Assembly (NCBI GenBank): GCA_004431415.1
Contig: QPMI01000514.1
Location: 372,001 to 436,000 of the forward strand
Direction: 5' to 3'
From: Cyanophora paradoxa
Taxonomy: Eukaryota > Glaucocystophyceae > Cyanophorales > Cyanophoraceae
Length of the DNA stretch: 64,000 nucleotides
In this document: one piece after another, positions 46,750 to 55,660 of the stretch
Numbering within the stretch: position 1 is the first letter of the stretch
How the letters are laid out: each line of letters starts with the position of its first letter
The notes under the pieces: generated by a model
What the model saw: the letters and a program-made list of their open reading frames with translations, nothing else
What the model was told of the DNA's origin: nothing
Databases searched by the model: none
Program-made: the position numbers and the translations under genes

Positions 46750-46785
46750 AGGCACCTGTAAAGTCCACTCTCATTGTGGGAGCAT

Positions 46786-48090
46786 TCACATACACAAGGG
46801 ATAAATGCGAATATACTTGATTCTGAGAGAAAAACCTATGTAAAAAGCATCCTTGATGCTGAGAGGAAATCCACTCAATAAAGCAACATCACCTGAGTTG
46901 TGAGCATTGTTAATGTTCTCACAGACATATATTTTGTTCTGCCCATCTGATCGAATAAAAGACCAGTTGATCCCATCAGTGGATGTTGCCACATTGAAAG
47001 TCTTAATAAAAGCATTGGTGTCCCCTGAACCATAGGCAATAACAGAGGAGAGTTCGAAAGTATATGGGAAAGCAACTTGAAGGTATTCAGTGGGGTTTCC
47101 CATATCTGCTCAGGAGCATAGGCTCCAGCTTCCCAGCCAAATGCTGAAGGTCTAGCCATGAAAGGCTCTTTACCTGTCACAGAGGATGAGGCAGTGAAGG
47201 CATCATCTGCAAGCTGATACCAATTTGCATCCAAAGGAGGTGATGTAGTGAGAGTGGATGATATGTAAGCCTTTGAAGGGTTCTTTAATTCATAGTTTGC
47301 TACTAGAATGCTGCAAAGCTTATTAATCATATCATTGTTTGCTGCAATGTATGTTTCAGTGAATGCAAGCATGTCTGGGATTTTAGAAGTGTCATCCAGG
47401 GAGCTTACTATATGATTTGGAAGTGGGACTGATAGCCTATAGTATCTCCCATAATCCTGATCATAGTTGTAGGGTAACAACTCCTCCATCTTATCAAGGG
47501 CAGAAAGCTCACTTGCAGCCATGAGCATGTTAATCAATGGGCTTCCATCTGTTGAGGCAATCCATGAGAGAATGCCCCAGCTGTTGACAGTCTCATAAGC
47601 ATAACCCACATAATCAGACTCTAAATGTGGGTCCACCTCTCCACAAGATATACTTATTACTATAATATCATCATCATCACTGTAAATTTTCTTTGCATGG
47701 CTGTAACCACACACACTGGGATTATTGTTTCCCGAAATGGCACCATCAATTAGACAGACATATACTCCCCGATTGAAATCAACAATGCTTACAGGAGAGA
47801 AATATGTAGGAGCAGCAGAAGTAGCCCTAGCAGCAATCTTACAAGGCATAAAGTTGTAATTGTTGTCATTTGTGATAAATATTGGTTTCATATTCTGAGT
47901 ATCAAAGGATGTGATCACAATGTCCTTTAGGGAATCCTGTATTAGTGATTCACCAGTAACTGAATTGATTGCAGTCTCCAAGGGTCCCACATCATACTTT
48001 GTATTAAAAAGGGCATTTTCGATTATATTTCGAGGATTTGCGAAAATCAAGGGCAGTTGAGTTAGGTAAATATTGTGTAAATCGTTTGCT
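46786..48090 (-). pseudogene. Patatin-like phospholipase with C-terminal discoidin-like domain, element 1, N-terminus lost and frame broken
   Basis: Homology to the intact-start element 2 protein begins abruptly at LHNIYLTQLPLIFANPRNI (about 48,085). The residues before it (to 48188) come from unrelated GC-rich sequence. The oxyanion GGG-R-G and nucleophile GTSTG motifs are therefore missing; only the catalytic Asp motif LIDGAISGNNNPS remains. The hydrolase-like part continues to PEQIWET. The C-terminal piece (YLQVAFPYTFELSSVIAYGSGDTNAFIKTFNVATSTDGINW) resembles an F5/8 type C (discoidin) domain and is in the next frame; one base is lacking in GGGAAACCCC (47,092-47,101). The catalytic loss is caused by the element junction. 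Confidence 0.75.
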
Positions 48091-48700
48091 GTCAAAAAAA
48101 ATGAGAGAGAGCCCACCGCGGTGGCCCACCCCTCTTCGCCACCCAGATGGCCCACCACCTCTCTCGCTGCACCAGCCCTAGCGTCCACCCCGCTATCACT
48201 CCAACCCCGCTCTCTCGTTACGTCTACCCCGCTCTCTTGTTACGTCTACTATCCGATTCCCTAGGTCGAAGCCAAGCAATATCTGACGACTATACAAGGC
48301 AGAGGAGACAACTAGAATAGACGAAGAGGAGCGCTGCCCCCATGAGCGCGGTCTGCAGAGCAACGAGAAAGAATAGTCTAGGCGATATAGATGAGTACGA
48401 TGAAGCTAACAGAGGAAGCACGTTTAGGTTAATTTTAGGCGAAATGATGAGAACATTGAAGCAACCAGAGGAAAAGCGTTTAGCTCTATCTAGGCGATAA
48501 TGATGAGTACATTGAAGCACTTCGTGTCCCAAGAGCGCTCTGGTGCGGCCTCTGGAGAGAGTAACTTTTTACATTCACTGTAATTCCTAGCTTGCCATGA
48601 GCAGCACCAGTGACATGTTATAAAGGAATAGCACCGCCCTATAGTAACGAGCGGTTGGTTGCGCGCTTTCTCCGAAAATCTTTTGGAGCGCTATTGTTAA
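48091..48700. repeat. Junction between elements 1 and 2 with tandem repeats
   Basis: This 610-base stretch has no supported gene. It starts with a GC-rich block holding the palindrome CCACCGCGGTGG (48,115-48,126) and a tandem duplication of a 22-base CCCCGCTCTC(T)CGTTACGTCTA-type unit (48,207-48,250). Between 48,378 and 48,525 lie three degenerate tandem copies of a roughly 55-base unit (AGGCGATAATGATGAGTACATTGAAGC...AGAGGAA...CGTTTA). This is the probable left terminus of element 2, but no matching right terminus is inside the window. Confidence 0.5.
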
Positions 48701-51700
48701 ATGGAACGACGGTTTGAGATCGCGCGGCTCAAAGAGCAGATAGCAGGCCAGGCCGAGGTTTTGTACAATCGCAGGTTTATTCATGGACAATTTAGAAACA
48801 AACTACAGCGCATCAGTGCGAGTGGCTCACGTACGAGACTACCGACACTTCAGAAATACGCATCACTTTTGAACGAGCTTTCAACAGTACCAAGACCGCC
48901 GAGACCAGTTTCAGCTGCTCGGCTAGAGGTTGCTATTGCTGAGGGTATTGTAGCAGGATTTTCAGAGCTTCCCGATCCGAGTGTGAGCGAGTTCAGCGAA
49001 ACTGAAGTTACTGAGGAGGACGGCACAGTGACGACACGTACAGCGCTGAACGGGACATATGCTGACTGGGAGTACAGGCCCTCACGTGGAACAGGCCGAG
49101 TCACATCGATGCAGGCACAGATTGAAAATAATGCAAGATTCAGAGCAGGCGCAGTGGCATTTGTAAGCGTGCAGCAAGAATTAGCAAGTCAGGATCGAAT
49201 GGGTATAGCTTTGCAGGTATCAGGAGTTGGACTATATCGCAAGCCTAACGAGGACTCAGCGCTTGCAGTAGTCATTGAGCACAGGAAATTTTACCGCATA
49301 CTCCCAGGGTCAGACGTTGTTGAGGCGATCCGCTCACAGCTGGAGGAGCTAGATACTATTGCGCAGGAAAAGAGTCGTGATTCTTCCGCCTTCGAGACGT
49401 GGATTAAGCTACGCTTTACCGCGATTAGATACTTCAGGCGTATGGGTGGCCGCGGACGCGGGTTTGTACTTCCGAGCTGGCTTGCACTCAAGCAGGCCTT
49501 GATCAATATCAATGCACCAAACAACGAGTGCTTTAAATATGCTGTCCTCGCAGCGCGCAATCCGCTGGCCCCAGGGGTGGATTCGAGACATGCAGGAAGC
49601 TATCGGCAGCACGAGGCATCGCTAGATTGTACGATGCTAACGTATCCGACACCACTCGATTCGAAAATGTTCAGTAAATTTGAGTGTGCGAATAATGTTA
49701 AGCTCTGCGTCTACACGACTGCGCTAGACAAGCAAGACATCGTTCCGATCCACATTAGCGCAGCAACGGATGCTATACCGATACTTTACGTGCCAGCAGG
49801 CGACGGGAATGATGTGGGACATTATTTGTGGATAAAGAACATATCGCGCCTGTTTGGAAAGCATGGGTCGAATGCGAAGCACTATTGCTTGGCCTGCCAG
49901 TGCGGCTTTGGCTCTGACGAGGCCTTTCAGAATCATCTTAAATACGACCGGTGCCTTGATCGAGATGAGCACGCCAGGGACGTGCTTCCGAAAAAGGGCG
50001 AGCACTTTATAAAATTCAATAGTTTCGAAAAGACGATTCGCCAAAGACTAGTTGGGTATGCTGACTCGGAAACTATGACTGTACCTGTTTTACAGACCGA
50101 GAGTCCAGCAAAGACGAAGCAGCTAGGAGTCCACGCAATAGCGTCGATCGGCTGCTTAGTTATTCTAAACAAGGGGCAAAATCAAGGAACGAATGAAACT
50201 GTAGAAAGCGTTGAAAATTCAGAGACGATGCAACAGGAGCAGTTTTGGTTCTCGCATATGGGATCACAAACTGAGGAGTCTGCAGAAGCATTTGTTGCTT
50301 GGCTAGATGAAAAAGAGCCGCAGTTTAAGGGAATCTTGGAGGAGAAAGCGACGATGCAGATTACACAGGCGCAAGAGCGCTCCTTTCAGGCAGCAGAAAC
50401 ATGCTATATGTGTGGAAGCGAGTTTAAAGAAGTCAAAGATAAAAATCGAGATCACTGCCACGACTCCGGGCAGTATCTTGGAGCGGCATGCAATGCCTGC
50501 AACAGGCGACGAGCAAAAGCTGCCGCCGTGCCAATATTCTTTCACAATGGACGAGGATTTGACTTTCACCTATTAGTGAGGGCTTTAGCAGCAGGATATA
50601 ACCGGCGGAAAGTCGCAGAAAATGCATTCCGAGACGAGGTCGAGCGCAAGTTTCAAGCAAAATACGCAGGACGTGAGCTTAGTACAGATCATGCAATAAA
50701 TGCAAAGAAGCGACTTGAGCGTGAATTACGTCCTCGTGAGTTACTGTCGACGAAGTTTGACCAGGTGTTTCAGAACAGCGAGCGTATGTCACAGTTCACA
50801 TACGGCATTTACGTTTTCCGTGACTCTGCTCAGCACCTACAGGGTAGTCTCGATAGCCTTGCGGCTGCAGTACCTGATGTGAAAAAGAATATCACACGTG
50901 CACTACATGAGAGCGAGACACGGTTCAAACTAATGACGCGCAAGGGTGTCTATCCATACAAGTACATTACGGGCTGGGATCGTCTTGCAGAGACATCACT
51001 ACCAGGACGCCGCCAATTTTACAATGAGCTAAAACAGTTGAAGTGCTCTCGTGATGATTATATCCACGCTCAATCGGTCTGGCGTGAGCTTGGTTGCAGG
51101 ACAATGGCTGACTATACATTGGAGTACATGAAGACAGACATAGCTCTTCTAGGAGACATATTTGAAAACTACCGTGACACGTGTATGGAGACGTATAAGC
51201 TGGACCCAAGCTACTTTATGAGCATTCCAGGTTTCTCGTGGCAAGCAGCTTTGAAACACACTGGCCAGCAACTGGAGCTGTTTCACGAAGGGCAAGAAGA
51301 TATGCACCGCTTTATTGAGAAAGGGATTCGGGGAGGAATCTCGATGATATCAACACGCTATGCTAGAGCTAATAATGCCTGGATTGATAAGTACATCGTG
51401 GGTCACAGGAAAAAACAGGGCTGGTTACTTTATCTCGATGCGAATAATCTTTATGGACTTTCTATGAAACAGAAACTTCCTACAGGGGACTTCAAATGGG
51501 AGAACATTAGTATTACTACTGATCCTAAACTGTATATCACAGACCTAGATGCAAACGGTCCACGAGGGTTTGCTTTGGAGGTTGACATGCATTGTCCAGA
51601 AGAGCTGCATGATTATTTTAGTGATTATCCACTTGCTCCCGAGCGTATGTGCATTGTAAAAGAGCACCTATCAGAGGCGCAGCGAAAAACTATTGAGCGT

Positions 51701-52744
51701 GAAAAACTAAGCGGGATCGAGAGAACGCCAAAGCTGGTTCCAAACCTGTTGCCAAAGAAGAATTATGTTGTTGATGCACGAGTGCTACAGTTTTATGTGT
51801 CGATGGGAATGGTTGTTTCTAGAATACACAGAGTGCTTTCGTTCGAGCAAAGTGCATGGCTAGAGAGCTATATCGATTTGAACACTCTGAAGCGAAAACA
51901 GGCAGAATTCCCGTATGAAAAAGATCTTTATAAGCTACTAAATAATGCGGTGTTTGGGAAAACGATGGAAAACGTACGCAAGCACTGCAATTCAGAGCTT
52001 GTGACAACAGGAGAACGACTAGCGAAAATCAACACAGAGCCGAACCGCTTGAGACAGGTCGCTATCTATGACGAAAACTTGGTGTATGTAAATAAGCGAA
52101 AGAGCGAATACAAACTCAACAAACCGATCTACTGTGGGTTCACAATCCTTGATCTATCAAAGCTACATATGTATCGGTTTTACTACCAGGTGCTGAAAGC
52201 GCTTTGGGGCGAGCGGCTTAAGCTACTTGGAACAGATACAGACAGTCTCATTATTCAGATTGAGACCGAAAATTTATACGAGGACCTTCGCAAAATCAAA
52301 AACGAGCTAGATGTTAGTGAATACCCTACGAGTCACCCGTTCTTTGAAGGGATGTCAGAAGACGAAGTGCAGCGACTAAGATCGATGGGCAAGGTTCCAG
52401 GGCTGTTCAAGGACGAGTGTGGCGGCAGACAAATGCTTGAGTGGATCGCGAACCGACCGAAATCGTACTATATGAGCACAGAGGAATCACAAGTGCACAA
52501 GTGCAAGGGCGTTAACAAGACGTTCAGCAGCTCGCTGACACGAGAGCGATACTACGACTGCATCTTTGGGGGCATATCATGCAACGTAGATGGAATTCTC
52601 GGCTTCAGATCGAAACAGCATCGGATCTGGCTACAGCGGACATCAAAGCAAGCCCTACACCCGCTTGATACCAAGCGATTCCTGTGCGAGGATGGTGTGA
52701 ACACCAGGGCGATAGGTCACTATAAAAATCTTTCGAATAACTAA
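48701..52744 (+). CDS. polB: Family B DNA polymerase (Polinton/PLV type), element 2
   Basis: This intact 1,347-residue polymerase has an N-terminal helical region, a Cys/His domain (NNECFKYAVLAA ... GHYLWIKNISRLF, about residues 270-390) and a C2HC finger (YCLACQCGFGSDEAFQNHLKYDRC). Exo I is GYADSETM (D455-x-E). A zinc/HNH-like block (CYMCGSEF...DHCHDSGQYLGAACNACN) follows. Exo II is FHNGRGFDFHLL (about 613-622) and Exo III YMKTDIALLGDIF (about 808). Motif A is LDANNLYGLSMKQ (about 914), motif B KLLNNAVFGK (about 1,081) and motif C TDTDSLIIQ (about 1,179). All exonuclease and polymerase residues are present, unlike element 1. The stop codon overlaps the integrase start (TAATG), suggesting coupled translation. 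Confidence 0.93.
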   Translation: MERRFEIARLKEQIAGQAEVLYNRRFIHGQFRNKLQRISASGSRTRLPTLQKYASLLNELSTVPRPPRPVSAARLEVAIAEGIVAGFSELPDPSVSEFSETEVTEEDGTVTTRTALNGTYADWEYRPSRGTGRVTSMQAQIENNARFRAGAVAFVSVQQELASQDRMGIALQVSGVGLYRKPNEDSALAVVIEHRKFYRILPGSDVVEAIRSQLEELDTIAQEKSRDSSAFETWIKLRFTAIRYFRRMGGRGRGFVLPSWLALKQALININAPNNECFKYAVLAARNPLAPGVDSRHAGSYRQHEASLDCTMLTYPTPLDSKMFSKFECANNVKLCVYTTALDKQDIVPIHISAATDAIPILYVPAGDGNDVGHYLWIKNISRLFGKHGSNAKHYCLACQCGFGSDEAFQNHLKYDRCLDRDEHARDVLPKKGEHFIKFNSFEKTIRQRLVGYADSETMTVPVLQTESPAKTKQLGVHAIASIGCLVILNKGQNQGTNETVESVENSETMQQEQFWFSHMGSQTEESAEAFVAWLDEKEPQFKGILEEKATMQITQAQERSFQAAETCYMCGSEFKEVKDKNRDHCHDSGQYLGAACNACNRRRAKAAAVPIFFHNGRGFDFHLLVRALAAGYNRRKVAENAFRDEVERKFQAKYAGRELSTDHAINAKKRLERELRPRELLSTKFDQVFQNSERMSQFTYGIYVFRDSAQHLQGSLDSLAAAVPDVKKNITRALHESETRFKLMTRKGVYPYKYITGWDRLAETSLPGRRQFYNELKQLKCSRDDYIHAQSVWRELGCRTMADYTLEYMKTDIALLGDIFENYRDTCMETYKLDPSYFMSIPGFSWQAALKHTGQQLELFHEGQEDMHRFIEKGIRGGISMISTRYARANNAWIDKYIVGHRKKQGWLLYLDANNLYGLSMKQKLPTGDFKWENISITTDPKLYITDLDANGPRGFALEVDMHCPEELHDYFSDYPLAPERMCIVKEHLSEAQRKTIEREKLSGIERTPKLVPNLLPKKNYVVDARVLQFYVSMGMVVSRIHRVLSFEQSAWLESYIDLNTLKRKQAEFPYEKDLYKLLNNAVFGKTMENVRKHCNSELVTTGERLAKINTEPNRLRQVAIYDENLVYVNKRKSEYKLNKPIYCGFTILDLSKLHMYRFYYQVLKALWGERLKLLGTDTDSLIIQIETENLYEDLRKIKNELDVSEYPTSHPFFEGMSEDEVQRLRSMGKVPGLFKDECGGRQMLEWIANRPKSYYMSTEESQVHKCKGVNKTFSSSLTRERYYDCIFGGISCNVDGILGFRSKQHRIWLQRTSKQALHPLDTKRFLCEDGVNTRAIGHYKNLSNN

Positions 52745-53672
52745 TGGCACCCTCATTCAAAATCACTGCACCACCAGGGGCATATCAAGTCGACATACTT
52801 TTCATAGGACGTTTTCGACTATTTGCAGCGATTGAGATTGCAACTCGATTCGCAGTTGTCAGAAAGCTTGAAGATGCTAAACAGATTCCGAAATTCATCG
52901 CTCAGCTGCCTGGGATCTGGGGTTTTTCGGGCGACAATGGCTTTAATACGGCTGCTGTGCGGGCAATGGCCGAAGAGAATTCATTTTCGATGCACACTGA
53001 CGTCGCTAAGGATGATCACATATCGAAAGGCGACAAGCTAGGGATCATCGATCGATTCGCACGGACATTGCGAGCCATGATTCAGGCAGACACAGAGGAA
53101 CGAGGGTCGCCGAATTTTCTCTCCGGCTGCCTGCTTTGATCAAGGCATACAATCAAACAAAACACAGCTCTTTTGGCAGAGAGTATTCACCAGCCTGGAT
53201 GCGAGATCACCCGCAGATCGCTGCCCAGCTGCACCAGGTGCGTCAACGACAGAACGACATTGAGAGAGACGCGTTGAATCTACCAAAGCCAGGGACTGAG
53301 GTGCAGATACTGGAGCCTAAGAGCAGCATCTTTGCGAAGGGAGCTACGAAACCGAGCAAGGAGACGTACACAGTCGTGGGACAGGACAGGAACCGAATAA
53401 GGGTCGCAACCAAAGAGGGACAGATATTAAGCCGTAGAATCAAGCCTTCAGAAATTCGAGCCCCGAGACAGCTTCCAAATCAGTCAAAAATAGAACGAGC
53501 TGCGGCCAAAGCAAAGCAAGAGCAACAGCTACGGCGCGAGGGTCTCATTGAAACGAAAAAGTATAGCGGACAAAGTCGGCAAGCTCGTGAGCTCAAAAAA
53601 CTAGAGGTTGCAGGGGAGCCTTCACTGCGATTAGGAAGTAAGGTCGCTGGAAACTATGCCCGCCGCAATTAG
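52744..53672 (+). CDS. Integrase, DDE-type with Asp third residue, element 2, frame broken at about 53,127
   Basis: The first frame has YQVDILFIG (Asp17), FSGDNGFN (Asp64) and KLGIIDRFARTLRAM (Asp103), so the third catalytic position is Asp, spaced 38 residues from the second. It stops at 53139. The continuing fold (LIKAYNQTKHSSFG, PKPGTEVQILEPK, SSIFAKGATKPSKETYTVVGQD...ILSRRIKPSEIRAP, then a basic tail) is in the next frame from about 53,127, where one base appears to be missing in GGCTGCC. It overlaps the polymerase stop by one base. The last 42 bases overlap the minus-strand AT-hook gene. Confidence 0.8.
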
Positions 53673-53948
53673 CGACCTAATTTCAGTGCGCCTTCGCTCT
53701 CGGTATTTTCGGTCGTTGTCAAGTTTTCGTTCAGGGTGTGCAAGGTTATATTGACGGGAGACAGCAATCTGCCGCTGCCGGTAATCTGGATTTTCATGGT
53801 ATCGCTTTCGCTGCAGATCTGCACGTCTTTTGCGTCTCTCTGCAAGTATCTCTGGCGTAACCTCACTACGTATGTGCACAGGCTTCTCAAAATTCTTGCG
53901 AGGCCTGCCTCGTGGACGGGAAGCAGCCGTGATTTCCGCACTGTCCAT
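53631..53948 (-). CDS. Small basic protein with N-terminal AT hook, element 2
   Basis: This 105-residue protein has SRPRGRPRKNFEKP near the start (a good AT-hook core) and a Tyr/Arg-rich helix ending YHENPDYRQRQIAVSRQYNLAHP...YRERRRTEIR. It shares the repeated YR/N-P-x-YR layout with the two element 1 proteins at 40750 and 41229, with the hook moved to the N-terminus. Its 3' end overlaps the integrase. Minor-groove DNA binding is inferred. Confidence 0.6.
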   Translation of the reverse strand: MDSAEITAASRPRGRPRKNFEKPVHIRSEVTPEILAERRKRRADLQRKRYHENPDYRQRQIAVSRQYNLAHPERKLDNDRKYRERRRTEIRSLIAAGIVSSDLTS

Positions 53949-54036
53949 TATGAGTGGGTATGTGATTGATATATAGGAAAGAAATTCGAGAAACGTTTAT
54001 GGCGCGTTCAAATCGAAAAATTAAATCGCAGCGGTT

Positions 54037-54049
54037 TATATAAAACAAA
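54037..54049 (+). promoter_or_regulatory. TATATAAA box adjoining the 54050 start
   Basis: TTTATATAAAACAAA ends at the ATG, giving almost no untranslated leader. The same arrangement occurs before 59189 and 61051. Confidence 0.45.
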
Positions 54050-54268
54050 ATGGTCGCAGGAACAATTCGATTTGGGAAGTACCGAGGTGAGACTCATTTG
54101 AAGGTTGTTTTAACCGATCCGAAATATGCCGAATGGCTAATGTCTTGGGAACATCTTCGTGAGTATGATAAACGTGAATTGCAGCGTGCATTTGAGATTT
54201 CGCAATTAGAAGATTTGACTTTGCATCAACGACGTCCTACAGTTGAACTACCAGATTTCACAACCTAA
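54050..54268 (+). CDS. 72-residue protein resembling the DUF3820 / ExoX C-terminal-like motif
   Basis: The sequence TIRFGKYRGETHLKVVLTDPKYAEWLM follows the FGKY-x-G ... D-P-x-Y-x-x-WL pattern known from DUF3820 and exonuclease-X-like C-terminal modules. It is preceded by TATATAAAACAAAATG. The last 11 bases overlap, tail to tail, the coiled-coil gene. No element 1 counterpart is seen. Function is unknown; a nucleic-acid accessory role is an inference. Confidence 0.6.
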   Translation: MVAGTIRFGKYRGETHLKVVLTDPKYAEWLMSWEHLREYDKRELQRAFEISQLEDLTLHQRRPTVELPDFTT

Positions 54269-54887
54269 TCCTTCTCCCTCCCATCGCATTCTTCAGTTGC
54301 GACCCAGTAGCATTTGGCTCAGAAACATTGGGAGTTGCTGGTTTAACCTCGGCAGAGTCAAGCGATTGCTCGGCTTTAGCTTTTTCGTTTTTCAGATACC
54401 GCAAATCCGGCATGTCAACAGGTCTATGTTTAAACATCTCGCTACGAAGCATCTCCCTAATTTTCGAACGTTCTTTTTTCTCTTTTACGTAGCTCTCGAT
54501 ATTAGCTGATCGAGCCTCAAGATCTCGCAATTTAGCTGTTAGTTCCTCGATCTGACTCTTTGATACTGTTGCTGTCTTGATTTTTGGCCCTGAATAACGT
54601 GGTTCAGATGCCATGGCTTGGATAATTCTAGCAGCATCCTCATCAATATCAGACTGCATTTCGTTTACAGTTTTAGCCTGGCTTTGTCGGTCGTCAACCG
54701 CACTTGCGTTAGCTGCTGCGGACGCAATTGTTTTCGCTACGGGTGCATTTAGTTTGGGGTCACTAGCTAGTTCCCCGCTAGGATTAGCAACAGCTGCGCC
54801 TTCAGTCGACCCACTTTCAACGAGTGGTTCAACAACATTAACCTTGCGTCTTTCACGATATCCCTTCTTAGGAATCCCTTTTGCCAT
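54258..54887 (-). CDS. Conserved coiled-coil protein upstream of the packaging gene, element 2
   Basis: This 209-residue counterpart of 41753-42487 has a basic start (AKGIPKKGYRERRK), an Ala/Ser-rich middle, then IIQAMASEPRYSG and ELTAKLRDLEARSANIESYVKEKKERSKIREMLRSEMFK. It ends GGRRIRL. The conserved helical block and conserved basic end, together with position beside the ATPase, are the evidence for orthology. It is 9 bases from the ATPase stop. Confidence 0.7.
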   Translation of the reverse strand: MAKGIPKKGYRERRKVNVVEPLVESGSTEGAAVANPSGELASDPKLNAPVAKTIASAAANASAVDDRQSQAKTVNEMQSDIDEDAARIIQAMASEPRYSGPKIKTATVSKSQIEELTAKLRDLEARSANIESYVKEKKERSKIREMLRSEMFKHRPVDMPDLRYLKNEKAKAEQSLDSAEVKPATPNVSEPNATGSQLKNAMGGRRIRL

Positions 54888-54896
54888 CTTCTGTTC

Positions 54897-55640
54897 TTAA
54901 GATAAGAATTTAAAACGCTTCTTTTTGGGAATAGGCGTTGACTCTTCTTTTTTAGACTCTTCTTCTTGTCTTAGCCATTTAGAGAAACGAAAACTCTTAT
55001 CTTCAACAGCTTTGTCGACGTACCAGGCCGTATCATACTTGGTCCCATCCAAAACTAAGCACTGATAATCGTGCGCCCAAGTTTGGAACAAAGCAATGAA
55101 TTCATCTTTCGGGATGTGAGAAAACTCTCTATAAATTGTCTCCAGTTCGGTGTGATTAGAGTAACTGAAGAAAAAACAATAGTCAGAGTTCGATCTTATA
55201 GACTGACTCAAAGCAGTCAATTTTTGCGTCATTAGAATGGTACTGATATTAAAATGACGACCTTGTGTAAAAAGGCGATTTACAGCCTTGCTATTTCGCA
55301 GATCAACAGTTTCAGACGCAGCAACGAGATCATCCAAGACTAGCAATATCTGCGGCGCTTTCTTTTTGTTTTCAATCAAATTTCGCTGTGAATCAATGAT
55401 TTCTGCAACAATAGATGGCTGAAAATCGTCGTAAAGCTCTTTAGTTATTGCAGAATACTCGCCGTTGAATTTGGTGGCGGTAAACACAACAACTCTATTG
55501 ATCTTTGGATATAACAGTCTAAGTAAATGCTTTGTGCAATAGAAAGACTTGCCGCTATTGGACTTCGATATAAATAGGGCTTTGAATGGTACCCTCATAT
55601 CGCTAGGCTGGAACTGTGCGAGCTCGTCTGACCCATCCAT
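54897..55640 (-). CDS. A32/FtsK-like genome packaging ATPase, element 2
   Basis: The ATG at 55640 gives 247 residues. Walker A is ISKSNSGKSF (residues 24-33), Walker B is ILLVLDDLVA, and TQGRHFNISTILMTQKLTALSQSIRSNSD is the packaging signature block. The C-terminal tail is Lys/Glu-rich and ends KKKRFKFLS. The alternate start at 55643 is TTG and is not needed. It lies 20 bases downstream of the MCP stop. Confidence 0.88.
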   Translation of the reverse strand: MDGSDELAQFQPSDMRVPFKALFISKSNSGKSFYCTKHLLRLLYPKINRVVVFTATKFNGEYSAITKELYDDFQPSIVAEIIDSQRNLIENKKKAPQILLVLDDLVAASETVDLRNSKAVNRLFTQGRHFNISTILMTQKLTALSQSIRSNSDYCFFFSYSNHTELETIYREFSHIPKDEFIALFQTWAHDYQCLVLDGTKYDTAWYVDKAVEDKSFRFSKWLRQEEESKKEESTPIPKKKRFKFLS

Positions 55641-55660
55641 CAAAAAGATAGTCGGTGAAA

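Larger units (their letters stand above)
29500..48090 (-). mobile_element. Integrated Polinton-like virus, element 1 (right end truncated)
   Basis: This AT-rich block abuts the GC-rich dynein gene. It encodes a DDE integrase, family B polymerase, primase-SF3 helicase, packaging ATPase, MCP, penton-like and minor capsid proteins and a patatin, the hallmark set of Polinton/PLV elements. The left limit is not resolved: the compositional shift begins at about 29.1 kb, coding starts at 33,055, and no terminal inverted repeat pair could be recognised. The right limit is set by the loss of homology in the patatin gene at about 48,085-48,098. The fibre gene expected beyond the patatin, by comparison with element 2, is missing. 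Confidence 0.85.

Noticed and set aside
47092-47101. Possible programmed -1 frameshift at GGGAAAC in the element 1 phospholipase
   Set aside because: The heptamer is not in the right register: the upstream frame reads TGG GAA ACC, not GGA AAC. A one-base loss fits better and matches the other breaks.
48087-48188. Native N-terminus of the element 1 phospholipase (MDARAGAAREVVGHLGG)
   Set aside because: It is GC-rich sequence from the junction without homology to the element 2 enzyme, and the required catalytic motifs are missing.
50303-52007. Minus-strand frames inside the element 2 polymerase
   Set aside because: The plus-strand polymerase is intact and conserved over the same bases; these are shadows.
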